From Bog-756 sp963703145 (GTDB taxonomy: Bacteria; Actinomycetota; Acidimicrobiia; Acidimicrobiales; RAAP-2), in the NCBI GenBank assembly GCA_963703145.1, contig OY969793.1:2790001-2854000 (forward strand): DNA of 64,000 nucleotides. Direction: 5' to 3'. Under the pieces are notes generated by a model. The model searched no databases and was not told the DNA's origin. It worked only from the letters and a program-made list of their open reading frames with translations. Numbering within the stretch: position 1 is the first letter of the stretch; each line of letters opens with the position of its first letter. The position numbers were made by a program, and so were the translations under genes. Below are positions 8,347 to 16,414 of this stretch, in pieces.

Positions 8347-9213
8347 ATGAGCAAGACGGCGGACGACACGTCGAAGGTCCACCAGGCAGCTACCGCCGTC
8401 CCCCCTGCCGCCGACGGCGGCGTGATCCCGACCGTGGTGTCCAAGGCCGCCTACGAGAAGGAGCTGGCCCGCCTCCAGACCGAGCTGGTGCGGATGCAGG
8501 AGTGGGTCGTCCATGAGGGCCTCCGGGTGGTGGTGGTCTTCGAGGGCCGCGACACCGCCGGCAAGGGTGGGACCATCAAGCGGATCATGGAGCGGCTGAA
8601 TGCCCGCCACATCCGGGTCGTGGCCCTCGGGACCCCCACGGAGCGGGAGCGCTCTCAGTGGTACTTCCAGCGCTACATCGCCCATCTCCCGGCAGCCGGG
8701 GAGATGGTCCTGTTCGATCGGAGCTGGTACAACCGGGCCGGCGTCGAAAAGGTCATGGAATTCTGCACCGACGAGGAGCATGCCGAGTTCTTCCGGACCT
8801 GCCCACAGCTCGAGCGGGCGCTGGTCCGCTCGGGGATCATCCTGGTCAAGTACTGGCTGTCGCTCAGCGACGAGGAGCAAGAGCGCCGGTTCACCGAGCG
8901 CATCAACAACCCCGGCAAGCGGTGGAAGTTGAGCCCGATGGACCTCGAGGCCCGGGCCCGCTGGGTGGACTATGCCGAGGCCAAGGACGAGATGTTCGCC
9001 TACACGGACATCAAAGAGGCGCCCTGGTACGTCGTCGACGCCGACGACAAGAAGGCCGCCCGGCTCAACATCATCAGCCACCTGCTCCAGATCGTGCCCT
9101 ACGAGTCCGTCCCCCACGAGGACGTGACGCTGCCGGCCCGCCAGCACCGGGCCTACGAACGCCCACCCATCGACAGCCAGACGTGGGTGCCCCAGCGCTT
9201 CATCGTTCGTTGA
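8347..9213 (+). CDS. ppk2: Polyphosphate kinase 2
   Basis: This 288-residue PPK2-family kinase transfers phosphate between polyphosphate and nucleotides. The Walker A loop is FEGRDTAGKGG (about residues 59-69) and the Walker B/lid segment is FDRSWYNRAGVE (about 121-132). The GTPTERERSQWYFQRY block is also characteristic. The length fits single-domain PPK2. A TACGAT hexamer 10 bases before the ATG could be the -10 element of a nearly leaderless transcript. The adenylate kinase gene follows after 41 bp on the same strand, so the pair could couple polyphosphate use to AMP/ADP/ATP interconversion (inference). Confidence 0.93.
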   Translation: MSKTADDTSKVHQAATAVPPAADGGVIPTVVSKAAYEKELARLQTELVRMQEWVVHEGLRVVVVFEGRDTAGKGGTIKRIMERLNARHIRVVALGTPTERERSQWYFQRYIAHLPAAGEMVLFDRSWYNRAGVEKVMEFCTDEEHAEFFRTCPQLERALVRSGIILVKYWLSLSDEEQERRFTERINNPGKRWKLSPMDLEARARWVDYAEAKDEMFAYTDIKEAPWYVVDADDKKAARLNIISHLLQIVPYESVPHEDVTLPARQHRAYERPPIDSQTWVPQRFIVR

Positions 9214-9254
9214 CACCGCTGTCCCGGACCGACCACGACCAAGGGTAGGGATCC

Positions 9255-9908
9255 ATGCGCAAGTACATCATCATGGGCATCCAGGGCAGCGGGAAGGGCA
9301 CCCAGGCCAAGCTGCTGGCCGAGGACCTGTCCTTGGAGCACATCAGCGTGGGCGACATCTTCCGATGGAACGTCCAGCACCACACCAAGCTCGGCGCCCA
9401 GGTGAAGCGCATCATGTCCAGCGGGAACCTGGTCGACGACGACCTGGTCGAGTCCGTGGTCGAGACCCGCCTGGCCGAGCACGACTGGAACTACGGGTTC
9501 ATCATCGACGGGTTCCCCCGCAACGCCCGCCAGGCCGAGTTCTTCCTCGAGAGCTACGACATCGACGGCGTCATCGACCTCTACCTGCCCGACGAGGAGG
9601 TCACCCGTCGGGTGCTGGCGCGCCGCCTGTGTGCCAACTGCGGTCTCGACTACAACCTGATGGCCCACCGGCCGGCCCAGACCGACCGCTGCGACGTGTG
9701 CGGGGGTGATCTGGTGGCCAGGGAGGACGACAACCCCGAGGCGCTTGCCGTGCGGCTGGCCCAGTACCACGAGGAGACCAAGCCCCTCATCGAGATCTTC
9801 GAGCGCAAGGAGTTCGTGGCCACCTTCGACGCCACCGGCCCCATCGTCGAGGTGCAGCAGGCCATCCGGCTGCGGTTCGGGCTCCCGGCCTACGCCGGAG
9901 CCTCATGA
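9255..9908 (+). CDS. adk: Adenylate kinase, zinc-lid type
   Basis: This is a 217-residue nucleoside-monophosphate kinase. The P-loop is GIQGSGKGTQ (residues 7-16) and DGFPRN is the NMP-binding motif. The LID carries four cysteines as C-A-N-C and C-D-V-C, as in zinc-containing adenylate kinases. It catalyses 2 ADP = ATP + AMP. A housekeeping adk normally sits in the ribosomal-protein cluster beside secY. This copy sits behind ppk2 instead, so it may be a second, specialised kinase. Whether another adk exists cannot be seen here. Confidence 0.9.
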   Translation: MRKYIIMGIQGSGKGTQAKLLAEDLSLEHISVGDIFRWNVQHHTKLGAQVKRIMSSGNLVDDDLVESVVETRLAEHDWNYGFIIDGFPRNARQAEFFLESYDIDGVIDLYLPDEEVTRRVLARRLCANCGLDYNLMAHRPAQTDRCDVCGGDLVAREDDNPEALAVRLAQYHEETKPLIEIFERKEFVATFDATGPIVEVQQAIRLRFGLPAYAGAS

Positions 9909-9933
9909 GGACCGCGTAGAACCGACGGAGGGA

Positions 9934-10701
9934 CTACTGCTGACCGGACCCCCGCTGGATGATGCCGGTGCGGCGGGAGGCCAGGGCGTCACCGTCGAAG
10001 TGCCCGCGCATCCACCGCCGGGACCAGGCCGCCTCCTCGGCGTAGGCCTCGTCGTCGGAGCGGTGGGCTAGGGCGTCGTACATGGCGCGGAATTCGGCCA
10101 CTGCCGCCGGGTCCACCTCGGCCACCGCCCGTGCCAACTCGGTGGATCGCTCGAGGAGTGACCCGTGGGGCACCACCTCGTTGACCAGGCCCCAGGTGAG
10201 CGCCCGCTCGGCATCGACGAAGTTGCCGGTCAGTGACATCTGCCGGGCTCGGTTGATCCCCACCAGTTGAGGGAGTCGGATGGTCAGCCCCCCGGCCGGC
10301 ATGACGCCGACGCGTGCGTGGGTGTCGGCGAAGGTGGCCCGGTCCGACGCGATCAGGAAGTCGCAGCCCAGGGCCAGCTCGAGCCCCCCGGTCACCGCCG
10401 GCCCGTTGACCGCCCCGATCAGTGGTTTCGCCGGTCGGGGGAACCCGCCGCGGGCCGAGCTGGGCGACGAGGCCGCCGTGCCGACCTCGTCATAGGTGCG
10501 GGACAGGTCGTTGAGGTCGAGTCCAGCACAGAACGCCGGATCACGACCGGTCAGGATCACCACCCGGATGGCATCGTCGGCATCGCAGGCGGCGAAGGCC
10601 TCGCCCATCGACCCGATCATGGCGCCGGTCAGGGCATTGCGCGCCTCGGGCCGGTCCAAGGTGACGATGGCGACCGGACCCCCGTGTTCGGTGGTGATCA
10701 T
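9934..10701 (-). CDS. Enoyl-CoA hydratase/isomerase family protein
   Basis: This 255-residue crotonase-fold protein has the oxyanion-hole motif in DPAFCAGLDL near residue 65 and the second one around GPAVTGGLELALGCD near residue 110. An aspartate or glycine replaces the usual catalytic glutamates in part of the site, so the reaction (hydratase, isomerase or hydrolase on acyl-CoA) is unclear. The ATG at 10701 is chosen; a GTG two codons earlier is also possible. It diverges from the fructosamine-kinase-like gene with about 70 bp between starts. Confidence 0.85.
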   Translation of the reverse strand: MITTEHGGPVAIVTLDRPEARNALTGAMIGSMGEAFAACDADDAIRVVILTGRDPAFCAGLDLNDLSRTYDEVGTAASSPSSARGGFPRPAKPLIGAVNGPAVTGGLELALGCDFLIASDRATFADTHARVGVMPAGGLTIRLPQLVGINRARQMSLTGNFVDAERALTWGLVNEVVPHGSLLERSTELARAVAEVDPAAVAEFRAMYDALAHRSDDEAYAEEAAWSRRWMRGHFDGDALASRRTGIIQRGSGQQ

Positions 10702-10771
10702 GACCACGTCTCTAGCACGGACTGGTGGCGACGGGCCTGGGCTGCCACCATGGGCCGGTGGCGGTCGATCG

Positions 10772-11566
10772 GTGAGCCCGTCGGCGGACTGGCCCGAGCG
10801 GGTGGCGGCCCGGCTGGGCCCGCTCGGTGCGTCGCACCGGGTCGATGGTGGTGTGTGGCGGGTGTCGACCCGAGGCGGTGAGGTGGCCGTCAAGGTCGGC
10901 CCGGGCACGGAGGCCGAAGCGATGGGACTGGTCCGGCTCGGGAGCGTGGTCGGCGCACCGCCCGTGCCCGAGGTGCTGGTGTCCGAACCGGGCCTGTTGG
11001 TCACCCGGTGGATCGTGGGTACCGCCCGCTCGCCGGGCCACGACGAAGCGTTGGGGGCGATGCTGGCCGCCCTGCACACCGCACCGTGGCCGGAGTGGGG
11101 CGGAGGGTCGCCATGGATCGGGGCCTGCCCGGTCGACCCGTCGGTCCACATCAGTGGCGCCGACTTCTACGGTGCCCGACTGGTCGACCTGGCGGAGCGC
11201 TGCGGTCTCGGGCACGGCGTCGAGGACGTGGTCGAACGGCTCGGCGACCTGCTGCCCCCCGATGGCCCGTCGCTCGTGCACGGCGACCTCTGGTGGGGGA
11301 ACGTGCTGTGGGGAGCCGACGGCCGCCCGTGGCTCATCGACCCGTCGGCCCATGGCGGGTATCCCGAAGAGGACCTGGCCATGCTGGCGCTGTTCGGGGC
11401 GGTGCCCGACGCCACCTGGCGGGCCTACACCGAGGTGCGGCGACCGGCCGACGGATGGGAGGACCAGGTCCGTCTCTTCCAGCTGGTGCCGCTCCTGGTG
11501 CACACCGTGCTGTTCGGTGGCGGCTACCGCGCCCAGGCCGAGGCCGTCATCGGACAGCTCACCTGA
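10772..11566 (+). CDS. Fructosamine kinase-like protein
   Basis: This 264-residue protein has the protein-kinase-like fold of the FN3K family. The ATP-lysine region is GGEVAVKVGPG near residue 32. The catalytic loop HGDLWWGNVLW and the metal-binding segment IDPSAHGGYPEEDLAM are intact. Family members phosphorylate sugar residues on glycated amines (ribulosamine or fructosamine), leading to deglycation. The GTG start at 10772 gives a slightly short family member. Sequence before it looks non-coding and overlaps the divergent promoter. Confidence 0.8.
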   Translation: MSPSADWPERVAARLGPLGASHRVDGGVWRVSTRGGEVAVKVGPGTEAEAMGLVRLGSVVGAPPVPEVLVSEPGLLVTRWIVGTARSPGHDEALGAMLAALHTAPWPEWGGGSPWIGACPVDPSVHISGADFYGARLVDLAERCGLGHGVEDVVERLGDLLPPDGPSLVHGDLWWGNVLWGADGRPWLIDPSAHGGYPEEDLAMLALFGAVPDATWRAYTEVRRPADGWEDQVRLFQLVPLLVHTVLFGGGYRAQAEAVIGQLT

Positions 11567-11589
11567 GCTCGTGACGGCATCTGCGGCTC

Positions 11590-11595
11590 TACGGT
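11590..11595 (+). promoter_or_regulatory. TACGGT -10 element, leaderless start
   Basis: TACGGT lies exactly six bases before the GTG of the 2-hydroxyacid dehydrogenase gene and there is no Shine-Dalgarno sequence. That is the geometry of an actinobacterial TANNNT -10 element serving a leaderless mRNA. Confidence 0.45.
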
Positions 11596-11601
11596 GAACC
11601 C

Positions 11602-12591
11602 GTGATCGTGCTCTCGACCTCGCCGGCTCACCGCGACTTCGGGGACCTCGTCGGACGGCCGGGAATCGAGTGGCTGACCCTCGGGGCCGACGGCACCCTG
11701 ACCGACGAGCGGGGGACCAGCGTCCCGGCCAAAGACGCCCGTCCCGAGATCGCCTGGGGCACCTCCGACCTCTTCCGGGAAGGGGCGCCCATCCGCGCCT
11801 TCTTCACGCTGCTGGCCGACGCAGACTCCTTGCGCTGGTTCCAGTCACCGGCCGCCGGCTACGACGCACCGGTCTTCGCAGCGTTAGCGGCCCGCGGGGT
11901 GCGGGTGACCAATGCCCACGTGAACAGCCTGCCCATCGCCGAGTTCGTCCTCCGGTCGGTGCTCGACGAGTTCCAGGGAGCCGGACAGTGGCGGCATCAG
12001 ACAGACGAGCGGGCCTGGCGCATCCACGACTGGCGGGAGGTCGCCGGCACCACCTGGGTGGTCGTCGGCCTCGGCGGCATCGGCACCGAGGTCGCCGTGC
12101 GAGCCCGGGCCTTCGGGGCCCGGGTCATCGGCAGCCGCCTCCACCCGTCGCCCGATGATCCCACCGACCTCACCGTGACCCCCGACCGGCTCCACGAGGT
12201 GGTGGGCGAGGCGGACGTGATCGTCCTGGCCGCACCGGCCACACCGGCCACCTCGAACCTGGTGGACGAGGCGTTCCTTGCCGGGGTCAAGCGCGGCTGC
12301 CTCCTGATCAACGTGGCCCGGGGCACGCTGATCGACGATGACGCTCTGCTGGCCGCGTTGGATGCCGGCCAGGTGGGCACCGCCGTGCTCGACGTGTTCC
12401 GGACCGAGCCGCTGCCGGTCGACCACCCCTACTGGACGCACCCGTCGGTCCGGGTGACCCCCCACAATGCCGCCGGCGGGGTGGGCCGCTTCAGACGACA
12501 GGCCGAACTGTTCGCCGGCAATCTCGACCGCTACCTGGCCGGCGAACCGTTGGTCAACGACATCACCGAGATCCTCCGGTCCGGCGGCTGA
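11602..12591 (+). CDS. D-isomer-specific 2-hydroxyacid dehydrogenase
   Basis: This 329-residue NAD(P)-dependent dehydrogenase has the Rossmann motif GLGGIG near residue 155, the NVARGTLID block with its substrate-binding arginine, the DVFRTEPLP block with the glutamate, and the catalytic histidine in TPHNAAGG. All three catalytic residues are therefore present. The family reduces 2-oxoacids to D-2-hydroxyacids. The substrate is not determined; the N-terminal domain is of the divergent type found in many actinobacterial paralogs. The GlcD-like flavoprotein at 13949 acts on related compounds but is not in an obvious operon with it. Confidence 0.88.
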   Translation: MIVLSTSPAHRDFGDLVGRPGIEWLTLGADGTLTDERGTSVPAKDARPEIAWGTSDLFREGAPIRAFFTLLADADSLRWFQSPAAGYDAPVFAALAARGVRVTNAHVNSLPIAEFVLRSVLDEFQGAGQWRHQTDERAWRIHDWREVAGTTWVVVGLGGIGTEVAVRARAFGARVIGSRLHPSPDDPTDLTVTPDRLHEVVGEADVIVLAAPATPATSNLVDEAFLAGVKRGCLLINVARGTLIDDDALLAALDAGQVGTAVLDVFRTEPLPVDHPYWTHPSVRVTPHNAAGGVGRFRRQAELFAGNLDRYLAGEPLVNDITEILRSGG

Positions 12592-12613
12592 GCCACCGGC
12601 AGGACAGGTGGGG

Positions 12614-13276
12614 TCAGACCCTCCGACGGCGGCGGGTCAGCAGTCCGATGCCCAGTGCCACCGACCCCGACCCCACCACCAGGAGCAGGATGACGTTCAG
12701 CCCGGTGAAGGGCAGGTCCTGTTGCTGGGTGGCGGCGACGTACTTGGGCGCGCCGACCGCGGGTGCCGCCGGCTCGATGGTGGTGGCTGACACGGTCGGC
12801 GGCTCAGCCGGCTGTGTCGTGGTGGTGGTCGTGGAGGTGGCCACGACCGCCGGCGGGGCCACCGGGGGCGTCGGAGGGGTGACCGGCGGAGTCACCGGCG
12901 GCGTCGGCGTGGTGCAGTCCGATGAGATGGTGTGCTGGAACCCACGCTGGGCCACCCACGGCGGCCCGATGTAGGCATCGGCCTGGATCACGCCGCAGAA
13001 CCCCTTCGGATAGGGGATGACCAGCGTGCCCGACGTCCCGTAGACGATGGCGAAGTCGATCGAGAGCTTCGGCGCGTTGAGGAAGAACTTCCACTGGCAG
13101 TTGGGCTGGGTGCTGGGGCAGGCGGGCGTCGGGATGATCAGCTCCGCCTGATGCGCCACATCGTCAAAAATGATGATCGGGTGGGTCGAGGTCGCCGGTG
13201 CAGCGACGGCAGCGGTGGGCGCGGCTGCAACCAGGGCAGAAACCACGACGACAGCGGCGATGATCAATCGTTTCAT
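12614..13276 (-). CDS. Exported LPFTG-anchored surface protein
   Basis: This is a 220-residue protein with an N-terminal signal peptide (MKRLIIAAVV onward, Ala-rich cleavage region near residue 26). A globular part of about 100 residues contains four cysteines that could pair, and is followed by a Pro/Thr-rich stalk with PPVTPPVTPPTPP-like repeats and Thr runs. The sorting signal comes last: LPFTG, a hydrophobic helix and RRRRRV. This is the classic layout for sortase anchoring to the wall. No sortase gene lies in the window. AAGAAGAG before the ATG at 13276 serves as ribosome-binding site. The binding target of the globular part is unknown. Confidence 0.85.
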   Translation of the reverse strand: MKRLIIAAVVVVSALVAAAPTAAVAAPATSTHPIIIFDDVAHQAELIIPTPACPSTQPNCQWKFFLNAPKLSIDFAIVYGTSGTLVIPYPKGFCGVIQADAYIGPPWVAQRGFQHTISSDCTTPTPPVTPPVTPPTPPVAPPAVVATSTTTTTTQPAEPPTVSATTIEPAAPAVGAPKYVAATQQQDLPFTGLNVILLLVVGSGSVALGIGLLTRRRRRV

Positions 13277-13524
13277 TCGCACTCTTCTTGGGGCAGGGGG
13301 GCTGTGCTGTTTGCTGCTGGTACCGAGGCCCTGTGGGGACTTCTGGCGAAATCTTCCCACGCATCGTAGGCCTTGTAATTGGATGCTTTTTTTTCGTCTC
13401 TGACCTGGGATTTTACGCGTCACATCGTCAAAATTCGCTCGACCCCGATGAATTCCCGTCTGATCCACGGCCTGAGGGCGTGTCGCCCATGCTGACCAGG
13501 TACTAGGCGGCACGACTCCCGTCG

Positions 13525-13541
13525 GAGTGGAAATTCCGCTC
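13525..13541. promoter_or_regulatory. 17-bp palindrome, candidate operator
   Basis: GAGTGGAA-A-TTCCGCTC is a nearly perfect palindrome (7 of 8 pairs) 46 bp before the small zinc-binding protein gene. It lies within the 311-bp non-coding interval 13277-13587, which also holds a T8 run near 13386 and a TACGAT hexamer on the minus strand at 13363-13368 that may be the -10 of the LPFTG gene. Confidence 0.35.
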
Positions 13542-13587
13542 AAGTCGGGCCGCCAGCATGACGTAGCCATAGAGATGGTGGGTCCTC

Positions 13588-13833
13588 ATGTGCGGCGGTG
13601 CGGCCATGGTTGACAGCCGGGAAACCCGGAACGGCACGGCCCGGCGCGGTACCACACCGGCCGTCGGGCCGGCCGAGGACAAGCCCCGCGAACTCATGCC
13701 CATGGACGGCTCGATCGCCCACTTCGGCCACCACGCCAGCATCTACTGCGCCCCCTGTTGTCGCTGGGTGGACTGCCACGACGGCATCCGGCCCGAGACC
13801 GCACTCGAGCGCCACGCCGCTCTCCTCCACTGA
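13588..13833 (+). CDS. Small Cys/His-rich putative zinc-binding protein
   Basis: This is an 81-residue protein of unknown function. The C-terminal part has YCAPCCRWVDCHDG and a later ALERHAALLH, so a C-x2-C/C-x4-C-H...H cluster could bind zinc in a single-finger fold. The N-terminal 30 residues are polar and probably disordered. Either ATG 13588 or ATG 13606 could be used; neither has a strong ribosome-binding site. A different frame of the same DNA is open but composition-biased, and this frame is preferred because of the clustered metal ligands. Confidence 0.5.
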   Translation: MCGGAAMVDSRETRNGTARRGTTPAVGPAEDKPRELMPMDGSIAHFGHHASIYCAPCCRWVDCHDGIRPETALERHAALLH

Positions 13834-13948
13834 GCCCTGGCCGGGAACACGGCCGGATCGGGACGGCACACCAGGGAGCCCACCGCCGGACCGACTGGTT
13901 ATGGCCCCAAGGCCCGCTATCGCTCCACCATGGGGCAGAGTAGGAACC

Positions 13949-15325
13949 ATGGTGTGGAGTCCTGCTGTCGCCGACCAATTGCGCGACATCGTCGGCCCCC
14001 AGGTCATCGTCGACCCCGAGATGGTGGCGTCCTACACCACCGACTGGACGGGTCGGTTCGCCGGCACCTCGGCGGCGGTGGTCCGGCCGGGCTCGACGAC
14101 CGAGGTCGCCGCAGTGGTGTCCCTGTGCCGTCGGCTGGGCCTCACGCTGGTCCCCCAGGGCGGCAACACCGGACTGGTCGGCGGCAGTGTCCCGCTGGGC
14201 GGAGAGATCGTGCTCAGCCTCCGCCGACTGGATGTCCTCGATCCGGTCGACGATCTGGCCGGCCAGGTGACGGCCGGTGCCGGGGTGTCCCTGGGCGACG
14301 TGCAGCGATCGGCGCAGAACGCTGGGTGGTCCTACGCGGTTGACATCGCCAGCCGGGACTCGGCCACGGTGGGGGGCACCATCGCCACCAACGCCGGCGG
14401 ATTGCGGGTGCTCCGCTACGGGGGCACCCGGGCCCAGGTGATCGGTCTGGAGGCCGTGCTCGGCACCGGTGAGGTCCTGTCCCACCTCGGCGGGCTGGTG
14501 AAGGACAACACCGGCTACCACTGGCCGTCGCTCCTCTGCGGCAGTGAGGGCACATTGGCCGTGGTGACCGCGGCCCGCCTGCGCCTCGTCCCCTCGCTCC
14601 CGTGGCGGACCGCGGCACTGCTGGCCTTCGACACGGTCACCGCGGCGGTGGAGGCGGCAGCGGTGCTGCGGCGCTCACTGCCCACCCTCGAGTCCTGCGA
14701 ACTGTTCATGGCCCCCGGAGTGGAACTGGTGCGCTCGGTGACCGGGCTGCCGCCGCCGTTTCCCGCATCGCACCCGGTGTACCTGCTGGTCGAGGCAGCC
14801 GACCAGTCCGACCCCACAGGACCGCTGGCCGACGCGGTGGGGTCGGTCGACCAGGTGGTCGACGTGGCCGTGGCCACCGAGCCAGCCCGGAGGGCGGAGC
14901 TGTGGCGGTACCGGGAGGGCCATACCGAGGCCATCAACACCCTGGGTCCTCCCCACAAGCTCGATGTCACCCTCCCCTACGGTTCACTGGCCGAGTTCGT
15001 GGACCACGTCACCGACGCCGTGGCCGGCGTCCGTCCGGAGGCCCAGACGTGGCTGTTCGGCCATGTCGGGGACGGGAACATCCACGTCAACGTGACCGGT
15101 CTCGCCCCCGATGACGACGGAGTCGACGACCTGGTGTTCCATGTCGTCGCCGACCTCGGCGGCAGCATCAGTGCCGAGCACGGGATCGGCACGGCCAAGC
15201 GGCAGTGGCTGCACCTCTCCCGGTCGGCTGCCGAGATCGAGGCCTTCCGTTCGATCAAGCGGTCCCTCGATCCCGACGGCGTGCTGAACCCCGGGGTCCT
15301 GCTGCCCCCGGTCGAGGGGCCCTGA
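13949..15325 (+). CDS. FAD-binding oxidoreductase (GlcD / D-lactate dehydrogenase type)
   Basis: This 458-residue VAO/PCMH-fold flavoprotein has the FAD-binding block VPQGGNTGLVGGSVP near residue 70, then GGTIATNAGG near 145. The C-terminal FAD-linked oxidase domain has the HVGDGNIHVN histidine motif near 370 and the end block SAEHGIGTAKRQWL. The family oxidises D-lactate, glycolate or D-2-hydroxyglutarate and passes electrons to the respiratory chain or an electron-transfer flavoprotein. The ATG at 13949 is chosen because homology-like sequence begins there; the frame stays open upstream but reads across the small gene at 13588. No iron-sulfur partner (GlcF type) is adjacent. Confidence 0.9.
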   Translation: MVWSPAVADQLRDIVGPQVIVDPEMVASYTTDWTGRFAGTSAAVVRPGSTTEVAAVVSLCRRLGLTLVPQGGNTGLVGGSVPLGGEIVLSLRRLDVLDPVDDLAGQVTAGAGVSLGDVQRSAQNAGWSYAVDIASRDSATVGGTIATNAGGLRVLRYGGTRAQVIGLEAVLGTGEVLSHLGGLVKDNTGYHWPSLLCGSEGTLAVVTAARLRLVPSLPWRTAALLAFDTVTAAVEAAAVLRRSLPTLESCELFMAPGVELVRSVTGLPPPFPASHPVYLLVEAADQSDPTGPLADAVGSVDQVVDVAVATEPARRAELWRYREGHTEAINTLGPPHKLDVTLPYGSLAEFVDHVTDAVAGVRPEAQTWLFGHVGDGNIHVNVTGLAPDDDGVDDLVFHVVADLGGSISAEHGIGTAKRQWLHLSRSAAEIEAFRSIKRSLDPDGVLNPGVLLPPVEGP

Positions 15326-15398
15326 CTGACCACAACGGGCGCCAGATCGGAGGCGCGGAACGGACGGCCATGCCCCCGGTAGGTCCGGTCAGTCAACC

Positions 15399-15430
15399 CT
15401 CACAGAATCCTCATATGTGGGGCGTACGGT
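15399..15430 (+). promoter_or_regulatory. Promoter-like element shared with 21312-21343
   Basis: This 32-base block runs CTCACAG-A-ATCCTCA, then a TGGGG, and ends in TACGGT. It matches the block at 21312-21343 almost base for base, and both precede genes for exported proteins. TACGGT could be the -10 hexamer; it lies 64 bases before the ATG at 15495. Confidence 0.45.
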
Positions 15431-15494
15431 GCTTGTGCACCTACCCCGGGGACCGTGCAGAGCGTGTCCCCCCTTCTGTCACCAAGGAACCACC

Positions 15495-15932
15495 ATGCTC
15501 AAGAAAGTCATCGCACCCCTGGTCATCGGCGGAGCGCTCCTCGGCGGGATCGCGTCGACCGGAACCGCGTATGCCAGCACCCCGGCCCCTGCGGTCAGCA
15601 CCACCGCCGCCAACCACGGCAAGCACGCCCTCAAGGCCTGGCTCAAGGCCCACCGTCGCCAGATCCGCAGGGACGCTGCGGTCCTGAGCGCCAAGACCAT
15701 CGGCATCACGCCCAAGGCGCTCGTCACCGAGCTGCGCACTGGCAAGTCGGTGGCCACCGTGGCCGGCGAGCACGGTGTCAGCGCTCAGACGGTGGAGAGC
15801 GCACTGGTCACCGCGGCCGACGCCAAGATCGCCGCGGCGGTCACGGCCAAGAAGCTGACCTCCGCCGAGGCGTCGAAGATCGTGGCTGCGTTGCCGGCCT
15901 ACGTCACCAAGGCGGTCAACCACACCTTCTGA
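15495..15932 (+). CDS. Small exported helical protein
   Basis: This 145-residue protein has a signal peptide (MLKKVIAPLVIGGALLGGIA..., likely cleavage after an Ala-x-Ala near residue 27). The mature part is helical and basic, with the segment KTIGITPKALVTELRTGKSVATVAGEHGVS that resembles a degenerate helix-turn-helix or repeated 'GKSIA-VA' exported domain found in actinobacterial small secreted proteins. AAGGAA precedes the ATG. The 169 bp upstream carry the conserved element described at 15399. No enzymatic motif is visible. Confidence 0.75.
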   Translation: MLKKVIAPLVIGGALLGGIASTGTAYASTPAPAVSTTAANHGKHALKAWLKAHRRQIRRDAAVLSAKTIGITPKALVTELRTGKSVATVAGEHGVSAQTVESALVTAADAKIAAAVTAKKLTSAEASKIVAALPAYVTKAVNHTF

Positions 15933-16045
15933 CCGGGCGGACGGTCAGGCTGACGAGGTTCGACACGGGCGGGGGCGGCGACTCTGGTCCGCCCGTGTCG
16001 ACCTCGCCGGTTCCGGCCAGAGACGGGGCGCTCCAACCCGCGCCC

Positions 16046-16369
16046 ATGACGGCCGACGACGCAATGGATGGCGACCGGGCGACGCTGCCGGCATCGGGCC
16101 GCTCGGCGTCTTCTGCGGCACCGCGGCGGCAGCACCGGTCCGGACAATCGCCACTGACCGGGGTGCGTGCAGCGTCTGGGCGGCTCAAGGCCCTGGCGGC
16201 AGATGCCGATGCCGTAGAGGTGACCGCGCAGCCGGAGTCCGACTGGACCAGCACCGAGCGGGCCTGTCCCGAGTGCGGGGCGCCCATCGAGACCGATGTG
16301 GCCGTCTACAAGCCGTCCGCGGTCTGCCGCTCGTGCTACGAGGCACCGGTCGAGCAAGCCGGCCGCTGA
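16046..16369 (+). CDS. Small zinc-ribbon protein
   Basis: This is a 107-residue candidate protein with a polar, low-complexity N-terminal 65 residues and a C-terminal zinc ribbon, CPECGAPIE...VCRSCYEAP (C-x2-C, 17 residues, C-x2-C). The frame stays open far upstream through the preceding gene, so the start is uncertain; ATG 16046 is the first plausible start after that gene ends. No ribosome-binding site stands out. The zinc ribbon alone does not give a function. Confidence 0.5.
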   Translation: MTADDAMDGDRATLPASGRSASSAAPRRQHRSGQSPLTGVRAASGRLKALAADADAVEVTAQPESDWTSTERACPECGAPIETDVAVYKPSAVCRSCYEAPVEQAGR

Positions 16370-16414
16370 CCGCTCGGGGCGTCGCAGTCGGTCTGGCGTG
16401 GGTGGTCGTGGGCC

